DNA of 39,297 nt, taken from Comamonadaceae bacterium. Its GTDB lineage: Bacteria > Pseudomonadota > Gammaproteobacteria > Burkholderiales > Burkholderiaceae_C. A program made the translations under genes and the position numbers. The stretch spans positions 1-39,297 of the forward strand of contig CANFWV010000032.1 in NCBI GenBank assembly GCA_947450695.1, given 5' to 3'. Numbering within the stretch: the stretch's first letter is position 1; each line of letters begins with the position of its first letter. Below are positions 8,705-17,926 of the stretch, piece after piece. Under the pieces are notes generated by a model. It did not search any database. It was given only the letters and a program-made list of their open reading frames with translations, and was not told where the DNA came from.

Positions 8705-9961
8705 ATGTCTGCACAGCCCTCCCACCACACCATGAGCACCCAACCCGGCATGTCGCCCGGCTTGGTAGTGGTGATTTTGTCGACGCTGCTGGGCATACAA
8801 CCCGTCACCACCGATCTGTATTTACCGGCTTTGCCCGCGCTGGCCGACAGCTTTTCGGCGCCAATGTCCCAAGCGCAATACACCCTGAGTGCGTTGCTGC
8901 TGGCGTTTGGTTGCTCGCAACTACTGTGGGGCCCGTTGTCAGACCGCTTTGGCCGAAGACCTATTTTGCTGATCGGTCTTGGGGCTTATGTGCTGGCGAC
9001 TGTGGCCAGCACATTGGCGCCTTCAATGCAGTGGTTAATCGGCTGGCGCGTGCTGCAAGGTGTTGCCATGGGTGCCGTGGTGATGTGCGCGCGCGCCATC
9101 GTGCGCGACCTGTACCGCCCCACGGATGGCGCGCGCATCATGTCCAAAGGCCTGAGCGGACTTGGCGTGTTAGCTTGCGTCGCTGGACCACTGGGCGGCC
9201 TGCTCGCAGACTATGGCGGCTGGCGCATCACCTTATTGGCACCCGCCGTGTTTGGTGTGCTGGCGCTGGGTCTGGTGGCTCTGCGCTTTGAAGAGTCACT
9301 GAGTCGGCCGAACCCACTCGCCTTACGCCCTGCGGCTTTGCTGCGCACCTGGTCGCAAATTTTGCGTCACCCGACCTTTCTGGCCTTTTCGGCGTTGTCG
9401 GCTGCATCGTACGGCGGCCTGTTCACGTTTTTGGCGACGTCCTCTTTTGTGCTGATCAACCTCATCGGCCTGAGCAAAACGCAATACGGCATGGTGTTTT
9501 TCTTCATGTGTCTGGCCTACGTTGCCGGCACATTTTTATGCCGCCGTTTGCTGACGCGCTTTGGCGTGCAAAACTCGGTCGGCATCGCCGCCGGCCTGAG
9601 CCTGATCAGTGGTTTGCTCATGGCCGGCTTGACCTGGGCTGGCGTCAACAACCTGTGGGGCATCGTGTTGCCTTATGCCCTTTTCATGCTGGCGCACGGC
9701 GTGCACCAACCCTGCGGACAGAGCGGCGCCATCGGTCCCTTTCCACAAGCAGCGGGCACAGCCTCGGCATTGAATGGTTTCCTGATGACGCTGGTGGCCT
9801 TTGTCATGGGCACTTGGCTCGGCACCCACATGGACGGCACGGTGCGGCCGCTCACTTACGGTATCGCGTTGTGGACCGTCTTGATCGCGCTGACCGCCTG
9901 GACCTTGGTGCGACGCCACGGCAGTGTCAAACCGCTCATTCAAGCAGCTGCCACGCCATGA
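8705..9961 (+). CDS. Bcr/CflA-type multidrug MFS transporter
   Basis: 418-residue protein with 12 predicted membrane helices. Recognisable features are the opening [14 protein letters not shown], typical of the Bcr/CflA (DHA1) group, and motif A as [14 protein letters not shown] between helices 2 and 3. Characterised members export drugs such as bicyclomycin, chloramphenicol or sulfonamides, and also small peptides or cysteine, by proton antiport; the substrate here is unknown. The start could be the ATG at 8705 or the one at 8732; neither has a strong ribosome binding site. The stop overlaps the miaA start (ATGA at 9958-9961), so translation of the two is probably coupled. It may open the run that continues through miaA and the ABC pair. 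Confidence 0.9.
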   Translation: MSAQPSHHTMSTQPGMSPGLVVVILSTLLGIQPVTTDLYLPALPALADSFSAPMSQAQYTLSALLLAFGCSQLLWGPLSDRFGRRPILLIGLGAYVLATVASTLAPSMQWLIGWRVLQGVAMGAVVMCARAIVRDLYRPTDGARIMSKGLSGLGVLACVAGPLGGLLADYGGWRITLLAPAVFGVLALGLVALRFEESLSRPNPLALRPAALLRTWSQILRHPTFLAFSALSAASYGGLFTFLATSSFVLINLIGLSKTQYGMVFFFMCLAYVAGTFLCRRLLTRFGVQNSVGIAAGLSLISGLLMAGLTWAGVNNLWGIVLPYALFMLAHGVHQPCGQSGAIGPFPQAAGTASALNGFLMTLVAFVMGTWLGTHMDGTVRPLTYGIALWTVLIALTAWTLVRRHGSVKPLIQAAATP

Positions 9962-11114
9962 ACAACGCTTTTGGATCAATTAACTACTTGGCCTTGGCCG
10001 GCCCGACCGCGGCTGGCAAGACGGCGGCTGCGCTGGCCATCGCGCTGCAACACCCGGTCGAAATCATCAGCGTCGATTCGGCCTTGGTCTACCGCAGCAT
10101 GGACATTGGCACAGCCAAACCCAGCGCCGATGAACTGGCCGCCGTGCCGCACCACCTGATCAACATTCGAGACCCGTTGCAGGCTTACAGCGCTGCTGAA
10201 TTTGTGACGGATGCCCAGCGTTTGATGCAAGAAATACGCGCGCGCGGCAAGCTGCCGCTGCTGGTGGGCGGCACCATGTTGTATTTCAAAGCGCTGTTCG
10301 ACGGGCTGGACGAAATGCCACAAGCCGACCCTGCTGTCCGCGCAACCATAGCCACCGAAGCCGCAGCGCGCGGCTGGCCGGCGCTACATGCCGAGCTGGC
10401 GCTGGTAGACCCAATCACCGCAGCCAGGCTAAAGCCGCAAGACTCACAACGTATCTCCAGAGCATTCGAAGTGTTTCGCGTGTCGGGCCAACCGCTGTCG
10501 TTCTTTCAGCGGCGGATAGCGGCGAAACCCGTGGAAGACGGTATAGCGCCATCAGCCGTCACTGCGAGCGAAGCGCGGCAGTCCATGACCGCTGGATTGC
10601 CGCGCTTCGCTCGCAGTGACGAGAATAGTTCCACTCGCAATGACGAGGAAACTCGCCGTGACGAAATGGAGTCGTCGGGCCTGTTGATATCACTTGAACC
10701 CAGCGACCGCGCTTGGTTGCACGGCCGAATTGCCGAACGCTTTGACGCCATGCTCGCCGCCGGCTTTCTGGAGGAAGTCCGTACCTTGCGCGCCCGAGGT
10801 GATTTGCACCCGGACTTGCCGTCCATGCGCTGTGTCGGCTACCGCCAAGCGTGGACGTTGCTGGACAGCATTGACACACGGGAAGCACAAGCCAAACAAG
10901 CGACAGACGTCGACCTCAACACGGCATCACGCGACTTCCGCGAGCAAGGCATTGCCGCCACGCGGCAACTCGCCAAACGCCAGCTGACCTGGCTGCGCAG
11001 CATGCCGCAACGCCACGTGGTGGCCTGCGACGCGCCGGATGCTTTAGCGCAGGTACTGGCGTTGGTGGCTGAGCACGTGACTGCAGCGAAATCTAGCGAA
11101 AAAAGCTTGAACGA

Positions 11115-11118
<4 letters not shown>
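9958..11118 (+). CDS. miaA: tRNA dimethylallyltransferase MiaA with repeat-derived insertion
   Basis: 386 residues, clearly longer than E. coli MiaA (about 316). MiaA transfers a dimethylallyl group to A37 of tRNAs reading codons that begin with U. Seen here are the P-loop [31 protein letters not shown], the HHLINIRDP block, [12 protein letters not shown], and the C-terminal [13 protein letters not shown] and [14 protein letters not shown]. Between QPLSFFQRR (about residue 187) and [12 protein letters not shown] (about 242) lies extra sequence that comes largely from a palindromic repeat (see the entry at 10558-10664); it keeps the reading frame. A second, shorter extra stretch after the CVGYRQAW block may be normal for the group. 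The conserved catalytic blocks are intact, so the enzyme is probably active. Four-base overlaps join it to the MFS gene upstream and the ABC ATPase downstream. Confidence 0.96.
10558..10664. repeat. Palindromic interspersed repeat inserted in frame in miaA
   Basis: Two 28-bp arms, 10558-10585 and 10593-10620, are inverted copies of each other with one mismatch, separated by a 7-bp loop. The left arm begins GTCACTGCGAGCGAAGCG. After the right arm, its outer end recurs twice in decayed form (CTCGCAATGACGA near 10634-10646 and CTCGCCGTGACGA near 10652-10664), spaced about 20 bp. The core is like the widespread 'TGCGAGCGAAGC...GCAATCC' intergenic repeat that yields CERSEAIQ-type peptides when translated on one strand. 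Here the whole element is read in frame by miaA as peptide including [20 protein letters not shown]. No transposase lies nearby. Repeat identity beyond this window is from memory. Confidence 0.85.
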
Positions 11119-11745
<627 letters not shown>

Positions 11746-11759
<14 letters not shown>

Positions 11760-14343
11760 AGCACCTGCCGTGCTGAGGCTGCTCAGTACCTTCTCCTGGC
11801 AAGAACTCAAACACCACCCTTGGCGCAATGCCGCTGCCATGGTAGCGGTGATGCTGGGTGTGGCGCTGGCGTTTTCGGTGCACCTCATCAATGCGTCTGC
11901 CTTGAGTGAGTTTTCGCAAGCCGTTCGCTCGGTCAATGGTCAACCCGACCTGGAACTACGCGCAGCCCAAGGCACGTTTGACGAAACCATGTTCGCTCGC
12001 GTCGCGCAGCACCCTGACGTCAGCGTGGCCAGCCCCGTGCTGGAGCTGAGCACCTACGCACAAAACGCCAGCGGCGAACGGCTGGCCTTGCGAGTGATCG
12101 GTGTGGATGCCTTGCGGCTGGCCACCGTAGCCCCCGAACTGATGCCCTTGCCCACCACAGGCGCCGACCGCTTTGCCCTGTTTGCGCCTAGTGTGATTTT
12201 TTTGAATGCTGCCGCGCGCGAACGCCTGACGGGCGACACCGTTGAAATGCAAAGCGGCGTGCGCCTGCTCCAGGTCCGTGTGGCCGGCCGCGTGGCGGCC
12301 GGCGGTGGGCCTCTGGCCGTGATGGACATTGGCGCGACGCAAGACCTGTTTGAACGCGGCGGTGAGCTGTCGCGGATCGACCTCAAGCTGCGCGTGGGTG
12401 TTGACCGCAGCGCCTTCATCCGCAAGCTGCAAAGCGAGCCCGACTGGCCGGCACAACTGCGACTCAGCGAGCCCGGCGACGCGACGCAGCGCATCGACCA
12501 GCTGTCGCGGGCTTACCGCGTCAACCTCACGGTGTTGGCGCTGGTGGCACTTTTCACGGGCGCTTTTTTGGTCTTTTCGGTGTTGTCGCTGAGCGTGGCG
12601 AAACGCGCACAACAGTTTGCATTGCTCGGTGTGTTGGGCTTGACCGGCGCCGAGCGCTTGCGACTGGTGCTCTACGAATCGCTGGTGCTTGGCGGGGTCG
12701 GCAGCGTTGCCGGCATCGCGCTGGGCACCGGGCTGGCAGCGCTGGCATTGCGCGTGTTGGGCGGCGACTTGGGCGGCGGTTATTTTTCGGGCATCGCACC
12801 GACGCTGCACTGGAGCAGCACGGCCGCGCTGGTGTACGGCGGGCTGGGTGTGGCGGCCGCTTTGGTGGGCGGCTGGTGGCCGGCCAGAAGTGCCCAAAAA
12901 TTGCCGCCTGCGCAAAGCCTGAAAGGTTTGGGCGCCAGCTTGGGCGGCCCCCGCAGCCACTGGTTGAGCATGGCCTTGCTGGCGGCCAGCGGTGTGCTGG
13001 CGCTGCTGCCGCCCGTGGCCGGCATGGCGCTAGGGGCTTATGTGTCGGTCGGCTTGTTACTGGTCGGCGGCATCACTGCGTTGCCGGGTTTGATCGGCTG
13101 TTTGTACGGCCGACTGAGCCCTTGGGTGGCGCATCGCGCGCTGCCCATGCTGGCGGTGGAGCGTGCGCGCCGCGTGCGTGAAAGCGCCGGCGTGGCGGTC
13201 AGCGGCGTGGTGGCGTCGCTGAGTTTGGCGGTGGCGCTCACCGTCATGGTGGCGAGCTTTCGGCAATCGGTCACCAGCTGGCTGGACGTGGTGCTGCCGG
13301 CTGATCTGTACCTGCGCACGTCGGTCAGTGCAGCGGCTAGCGACAGCGCTTACTTCAGCCCCGACTTCGTTGATCAGGTGGCCGCTGTGACTGGCGTACA
13401 GCGTGTCAGCACGCTGCGCGTGACGCAACTCTTGCTCAACCCGGCGCAACCCACGGTGGCATTGATCGCCCGTGACTTACAGGACCCTGCCCGTGCCCTG
13501 CCCTTGGTGGGTGAAGCCTTGGCCGTGCCGGCGGGCAGCATCGGGATTTATGTGAGTGAGCCGATGTTGGATCTTTACCAAGCCAAGCTCGGTGGTCCAT
13601 TTGCACCGTTGTCGACAGCTTTCGGAGCGGTGATGACAACCAGCGCGGCAGCGTCTACGGATACTGTCCCAACAGCACCCTTTTTTGTCGCCGGCGTTTG
13701 GCGAGATTACGCTCGCCAGTTCGGCGCCATCGCCATCGACCAAGCTGACTTTGTGCGGCTCACCGGCGACCAGCGTGTCAACGATCTCGCGCTTTGGCTA
13801 AAGCCCGAAGCCAGCGATGCCGCAGTGCAACAAGCCATCCGGGACGTCCCTGAACAGGCCTCGGGGGCTAGCAGCCTGATTGAATTTGCCTCGGCCAGTC
13901 AGATCCGTACCACCTCGCTGCGTATTTTTGATCGCAGCTTTGCCGTCACTTACTGGTTGCAGGCGGTCGCCATTGCGATCGGTCTGTTTGGCGTGGCCGC
14001 CAACTTCAGCGCCCAAGTGCTGGCCCGGCGCAAAGAGTTCGGCCTGCTGGCTCACTTGGGTTTGACGCGCCGGCAAATATTGACGGTGGTGGCTGGTGAA
14101 GGTGCCGCCTGGACTGTCATGGGTTCGGTCGCCGGTTTGGCACTGGGACTGGCGGTGTCGGTGGTGCTGGTGCATGTGGTCAACCCGCAAAGTTTCCACT
14201 GGACGATGGACCTGCAAGTGCCGTGGCTGCGCTTGTTGGGTTTGTGCGCTGCGGTGGTGTTGGCGGGCACCTTGACAGCATGGCTGGCAGGTCGCGCAGC
14301 CGCCAGCGCCGACGCGGTGCTGGCGGTCAAGGAAGACTGGTGA
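11746..14343 (+). CDS. FtsX-like ABC permease, YbbP-like
   Basis: 865-residue permease. One N-terminal helix (about 25-45) is followed by a periplasmic domain of about 200 residues. A first FtsX core comes next (helices near 260-290, 310-345 and 365-385), then two further hydrophobic pairs (about 405-465), a second helix near 487-510 with its own large periplasmic domain (about 515-735), and a final FtsX core (about 735-850) ending AVKEDW. This two-core, about ten-helix plan is that of YbbP-type permeases. With the overlapping ATPase it should form a mechanotransmission-type ABC complex acting on a periplasmic or membrane lipid-linked substrate. In related genomes the pair is, as I recall, often followed by an AttH/CrtC-like secreted protein; here that gene lies about 8 kb away at 22358, beyond a catabolic cluster. 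Confidence 0.9.
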
Positions 14344-14369
14344 GCGCGGTTCACCAAGGCAACGGATTT

Positions 14370-15794
14370 TTATTGCAGGGGCTCTTGGGCTAGCAGCGTT
14401 TCCAGCGTGGCCACTGAAGGGAGTGCGTCCAAGGCTAGGACCTGCTCTCGCACTGCGGTCGCATGTGTCTCGGAAAAATGAAGACAGGCGTTTTCCATAA
14501 ATTTGGCCTGGACCTGTTCGTTGGTCACAGGGCGTTCGGGGTGCCCGCGATTCACAGCTTCGCGGTGCACCAGTTCATTGCCACTGCGCAGGATGATCCG
14601 TACCTCACCGCTGTAGTGACGCGGGAAGGTCGAATTCGGGTCGACGCGATAAGTTACCCTGTCCATCAAGGCTTGCGCCGTGACATCAAGATACGCTTCG
14701 GGCAAGAGTTCCTTAAGTCCCAAACGTCCGCGTATCAAACCACTGCTGACGGCGTAAGGCAGGCTAAATTTAGCGTCGTATTCATTTTGAGGACGGCGCT
14801 TTCGGTCCGAAGGTTCGCAAACCAGTTCCACTGCCGCCTGGGGTACGAGCACCTCGACCGACTCGATCGCCCGTATATCTACCCCGCGACGATGAAGTGC
14901 AATGGCCGCATCGGTCGCAGCATGGACGAAATGGCACATGGCAAACGGCTTAACGGCCATCTGCATCAGTTCCCAAACGCTAGCCTGGCCGTCGGCGTCA
15001 AGCCCCGCCGTGGCGCTGTCGAGGTGAATCTGCGCAGCATCCACTTCAGACAGGTGACTTCGGTAAAGACCGTAGCGTCCTGTGTACGGCGCTTGCGGCG
15101 CGATGACACCGTGCGCAGCAAAGCTGGCCGCCGCAAGCCCCGACTGCGCAGCCCAGCCGGCATGCACCCGCTTGGTCCAAGCGCCATCTTCTATGAACTG
15201 CAGGCTGCCACTGGCCATCGACAGGGCTGCGCCTTGGGCATGGATCAGTTGCCCGGCATCCAGGCCCATCAACCGACCGGCGGCTAGGGCGCTGGCGAAG
15301 GTGCCGACGAGGCCCGTGGGATGAAAACCTTGTCGGTGAAAACCGCCTTTTACCGCGCTGGCAATACGGGCACCCGCTTCTACCGCAGCGATATAGGCCG
15401 TCAGCATCGCTTTGCCGTTGGCGCCGCGCTGCGCGGCCAGACTCAGCACGGCGGGGAGCACGCTGACCGTCAGGTGGACCACGCCGGCCATGTGGGTGTC
15501 GTCGTAGTCGAGGCCATGCATCAGCATGCCGTTCAGGGTGGTCGCATCACGCAGCGTCATGCGCTCCGCAAAACCCAAAACGCCTGAAGTGCCTTGCACA
15601 CCGCCCGCCAGCGCCCGCAGCGAATCCTGAAAACGCACAGCAAAGCTTTCACGCCGGGCCGCCAGTCCGCAGCCGATGGCGTCGAGCATCAGGTGACGGG
15701 CGCGCAGCGACACCTGTTCCGGAATGCTGTCAGGCGCCAGCCCGGCGACAAACCTGGCGAGGGTGTCTGCAACCGGATCAACCGCGAGTGTCAC
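14370..15794 (-). CDS. MmgE/PrpD family protein
   Basis: 474 residues from a GTG at 15794. This start is preferred to the ATG at 15839, which lies inside the upstream receptor gene, because AAAGGTGG sits 7 bp before the GTG and only 2 bp separate it from that gene's stop. The family includes 2-methylcitrate dehydratase PrpD, cis-aconitate decarboxylase and iminodisuccinate epimerase. The sequence shows the typical LRARHLMLDAIGCGLAARRE opening, split here as LRARHLMLDAIG and CGLAARRE; then NGMLMHGLDYDDTH near residue 88, GFHPTGLVG near 155 and KPFAMCHFVHA near 288. The reaction cannot be read from sequence; dehydration, isomerisation or decarboxylation of a small di- or tricarboxylate is plausible. 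The gene is translationally linked to the receptor gene and lies in the leftward arm of the catabolic island. It is convergent with the FtsX-like permease gene. Confidence 0.9.
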   Translation of the reverse strand: MTLAVDPVADTLARFVAGLAPDSIPEQVSLRARHLMLDAIGCGLAARRESFAVRFQDSLRALAGGVQGTSGVLGFAERMTLRDATTLNGMLMHGLDYDDTHMAGVVHLTVSVLPAVLSLAAQRGANGKAMLTAYIAAVEAGARIASAVKGGFHRQGFHPTGLVGTFASALAAGRLMGLDAGQLIHAQGAALSMASGSLQFIEDGAWTKRVHAGWAAQSGLAAASFAAHGVIAPQAPYTGRYGLYRSHLSEVDAAQIHLDSATAGLDADGQASVWELMQMAVKPFAMCHFVHAATDAAIALHRRGVDIRAIESVEVLVPQAAVELVCEPSDRKRRPQNEYDAKFSLPYAVSSGLIRGRLGLKELLPEAYLDVTAQALMDRVTYRVDPNSTFPRHYSGEVRIILRSGNELVHREAVNRGHPERPVTNEQVQAKFMENACLHFSETHATAVREQVLALDALPSVATLETLLAQEPLQ

Positions 15795-15796
15795 GT

Positions 15797-16783
15797 TCAA
15801 TCCACCTTTGCACCTGCGGCCTTGGCAGCCTTGCCCCATTTATCCACCTCGGATTTGATGAAACTGCCCAATTCCACAGAACTCATCGGCATCGGTTCGA
15901 CGCCCTGGGCTAGAAAATATTGCTTCATTTCAGGGGTATTGACGACCTTCAGCACCGCATCACTGAGCTTGGCCACCACTGGAGCCGGCGTCTTGGCCGG
16001 TGCCACAAAAGCCATCCAAGACACGGCCGAGAAACCCGGAACGGATTCGGCTACCGTCGGCACTTCGGGCAGCGCGGCAATTCGGGTTGAGCCACTCACA
16101 GCAATGGCCTTCAGCTTGCCGGACTTGATGTGCGGCAACACCGACACTGGGGTGTCAAACATCACGCTAACATTGCCGGCCATCAGGTCGATCAGAGCTG
16201 CTGGCGAGCCTTTGTAAGGTATGTGGGTCATCTTCACGCCGGCCGCGTTGGCCAGCATTTCCATCGCCAGATGGTTGGTCACACCGTTGCCGCTGGAGGC
16301 AAAGTTGACTTCGCCCGGCTTGGCCTTGGCCAAGGCAATCAAGTCCTTGACATTTTTGACTGGCAGCGCAGCGTTGATCACCATGACCAGAGGCACATTG
16401 ATCACGCCGGCAATCGCCGCGTAGTCTTTGACTGGATCGTAAGGCAGCTTGGTATACACGCCGGGGTTCACCGCCATTGGGCCGGCCGAGGTGAACAAGA
16501 TCGTATAGCCGTCTGGCTGCGCAGTGGCTGCGGCCTGCTGGCCCAGAATGCCGCCCGCGCCAGCCTTGTTTTCAACCACCAGCGCCTGCCCGAGTTCAGC
16601 TTGCAGTTTGGGCGCCAAAGCGCGTGCAATCGTGTCAGTGCCTTGTCCGGCCGGAAAGCCGACCATGATCTTGATCGGTTTGTTCGGGAAATCATCGGCA
16701 GCAACAGCCGATCCGGCGAACATGGTGGCCAGCGTCACCACAGCGAGCAGGCTCAGGCGAAAGGGTTGAAACAGAGGGCGCAT
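15797..16783 (-). CDS. Bug/TctC-family periplasmic solute-binding receptor
   Basis: 328 residues with a signal peptide (about 1-28, ending SAVA). The mature start FPNKPIKIMVGFPAGQGTD and the VENKAGAGGILG, QPDGYTILFTS and PYDPVKDYAAIAGV blocks are standard for tripartite tricarboxylate transporter receptors (Bug family), which are highly expanded in Bordetella and Comamonadaceae and bind carboxylates or amides in the periplasm. No TctA or TctB membrane subunit is encoded in this window, so it is an orphan receptor. A ribosome binding site (GGAG, 7 bp spacing) precedes the ATG, and a near-consensus promoter lies just upstream. Position in the island suggests that it captures the substrate degraded by the CoA-dependent enzymes, but the ligand is not deducible. 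Confidence 0.93.
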   Translation of the reverse strand: MRPLFQPFRLSLLAVVTLATMFAGSAVAADDFPNKPIKIMVGFPAGQGTDTIARALAPKLQAELGQALVVENKAGAGGILGQQAAATAQPDGYTILFTSAGPMAVNPGVYTKLPYDPVKDYAAIAGVINVPLVMVINAALPVKNVKDLIALAKAKPGEVNFASSGNGVTNHLAMEMLANAAGVKMTHIPYKGSPAALIDLMAGNVSVMFDTPVSVLPHIKSGKLKAIAVSGSTRIAALPEVPTVAESVPGFSAVSWMAFVAPAKTPAPVVAKLSDAVLKVVNTPEMKQYFLAQGVEPMPMSSVELGSFIKSEVDKWGKAAKAAGAKVD

Positions 16784-16815
16784 TGAAAATCTCCAATATT
16801 TGTACTGATGATTAA

Positions 16816-16844
16816 ATTATGTTTTCATTTAATTGTCCTGTCAA
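16816..16844 (-). promoter_or_regulatory. Sigma70-type promoter of the receptor/PrpD operon
   Basis: Read leftward: TTGACA (16844-16839), a 17-bp spacer, then CATAAT (16821-16816). The match is 6/6 and 5/6 at ideal spacing in an AT-rich gap. The predicted start is near 16809, giving a leader of about 25 nt with a good ribosome binding site. Just downstream, 16797-16805 on the + strand reads TATTTGTAC, identical to one half of the palindrome in front of the CitE-like gene, so this promoter may share its repressor. Confidence 0.75.
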
Positions 16845-16974
16845 TATGAAAAAATAATCAGCATCAATGAACCCCAAGGTCAACCCACAGAGGTCATCAC
16901 CTCATCAAAAGGCGCACGCGCTACACACAGGGGTACGCCCGTGATGAAACCAACAAAAAGGTCGAAGAGAACCG

Positions 16975-17799
16975 TTACTTGCGCATCTGCATGCGGTAGC
17001 TAAAGCGATCGCTGGCATGGATGTTGTCTGCAATCTCCAGCAACTCATCCTTGCTGCTGTAGTAACGGCGAATGATGCGCAGGCCGGCCGCGCCGGGTTC
17101 AGCATCCAGATTGGCCGCATCATCAGCATCAAGGAGCACGCCCTGCAACTCCTGCTCGACGCGCACGATGGCAATACCGTAGTCACTCTCGATCAACGCA
17201 TGCACCGCGCCGCGCCGTCCGCGCAATTTGGGCTCAATACCCTTGAGAACCGGATTCAAGTACAGACGCGTGACGCAAATCGGCCGAGCACTGCCTGTGG
17301 CCTGCTCCGCCACCGTGCCAGCCATGCGCACACCCATACCGTAGATCCATTCTTCGCCGGCATCTACGCCAAATTCTTGGGCCTGCGCCTTGCTGAGTGC
17401 AAGTTTGCCGATATAGACCAAGCGCAACTCGGTGTCCTGCGCGTACTGCAACAGGTCTTGCACAGAGGTGGCGTCATGCGTGTAACGCACGGCATCGCTG
17501 GTCGCGATCACCACAGTTCCGATGCGCGGACGCCGCGAGACCAACCCGCTGGCAGCCAAGATACGCACCGCTTCGCGCGCAGTGAAGCGGCTCACCTGAA
17601 ACTGCTCGCACAACTGATGCTCAGTCGGCAAATGTGCGCCAACCGGGTACACGCCGGTAGCAATGGCCCGCCGGAGTTCGCGCGCGACCTGCGCATAACG
17701 CGGCTGACCACCCTCACCCTTTTGAGGGTCGGCAAGGACAACAGCATCCAAAAGGGGGAAGCAAGCCGCTTCGGGCATCACAACGGGAATAGAGCTCAT
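16975..17799 (-). CDS. GntR-family transcriptional regulator with UTRA domain
   Basis: 274 residues from the ATG at 17799; an ATG three codons earlier (17808) is equally possible and neither has a clear ribosome binding site. An N-terminal winged helix spans about residues 33-95: RYAQVARELRRAIATGVYP, LPTEHQLCEQFQVSRFTARE and the wing ASGLVSRRPRIGTVV. The C-terminal UTRA (HutC-type) ligand domain spans about 110-270, with GSARPICVTRLYLN and a final LEIADNIHASDRFSYRMQM. HutC-type regulators usually repress neighbouring catabolic genes until a pathway metabolite binds. It is divergent from the CitE-like gene, with a palindrome and overlapping promoters between them, and it precedes the receptor gene on the same strand by 191 bp. 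A role as local regulator of both arms is a strong inference. Confidence 0.9.
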   Translation of the reverse strand: MSSIPVVMPEAACFPLLDAVVLADPQKGEGGQPRYAQVARELRRAIATGVYPVGAHLPTEHQLCEQFQVSRFTAREAVRILAASGLVSRRPRIGTVVIATSDAVRYTHDATSVQDLLQYAQDTELRLVYIGKLALSKAQAQEFGVDAGEEWIYGMGVRMAGTVAEQATGSARPICVTRLYLNPVLKGIEPKLRGRRGAVHALIESDYGIAIVRVEQELQGVLLDADDAANLDAEPGAAGLRIIRRYYSSKDELLEIADNIHASDRFSYRMQMRK

Positions 17800-17841
17800 G
17801 ACCAGCATTTCATCACAGGTCGCCAAGTACCCGCACCCGAC

Positions 17842-17857
17842 CAGACAAATTAGTCTG
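17842..17857. promoter_or_regulatory. Inverted repeat CAGAC-N6-GTCTG over the regulator promoter
   Basis: Arms CAGAC (17842-17846) and GTCTG (17853-17857) flank AAATTA. The repeat overlaps the predicted -10 box of the leftward regulator promoter (17849-17854), the right place for autorepression. The arms are short, and the sequence differs from the palindrome at 17902-17926, so it may bind a different protein or be chance. Confidence 0.35.
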
Positions 17858-17877
17858 TTGACGAAATTTATTGACAA
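17849..17877 (-). promoter_or_regulatory. Candidate promoter of the GntR-family regulator
   Basis: Read leftward: TTGTCA (17877-17872), 17-bp spacer, ACTAAT (17854-17849). This is 5/6 and 4/6 at ideal spacing. Its -35 box shares bases with the -35 box of the rightward promoter at 17871-17899, so the two polymerases would compete for the same face of DNA. Confidence 0.5.
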
Positions 17878-17899
17878 GAACAAACGAGCAACAAATAAT
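17871..17899 (+). promoter_or_regulatory. Candidate promoter of the CitE-MaoC-ACAD-CoA-transferase operon
   Basis: TTGACA (17871-17876), 17-bp spacer, AATAAT (17894-17899). The -35 box is perfect and the -10 box matches 5/6. The predicted start is near 17906, inside the palindrome at 17902-17926, so a protein bound there would block initiation. The leader would be only about 20 nt, with no obvious ribosome binding site. Confidence 0.65.
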
Positions 17900-17901
17900 A
17901 A

Positions 17902-17926
17902 ACGTACATTTAATTTATTTGTACGT
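17902..17926. promoter_or_regulatory. Palindromic operator ACGTACA-N11-TGTACGT
   Basis: Perfect 7-bp arms (17902-17908 and 17920-17926) separated by 11 AT-only bases. It covers the predicted start of the rightward operon and ends on the base before the CitE-like start codon. The half TATTTGTAC (17916-17924) recurs exactly at 16797-16805 beside the receptor-gene promoter. The best candidate ligand is the adjacent GntR/UTRA protein; the binding itself is inferred. Confidence 0.65.

Noticed and set aside
10558-10664. Possible CRISPR repeat or insertion sequence in miaA
   Set aside because: There is one palindrome with decayed end copies at about 20-bp spacing, no unique spacers of constant length, and no transposase or target duplication visible.
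11956-12960. Long open frame (334 codons) on the minus strand inside the FtsX-like permease gene
   Set aside because: Composition is Gln/Arg/His/Ala-rich without domains, as expected for the complement of a GC-rich membrane-protein gene.
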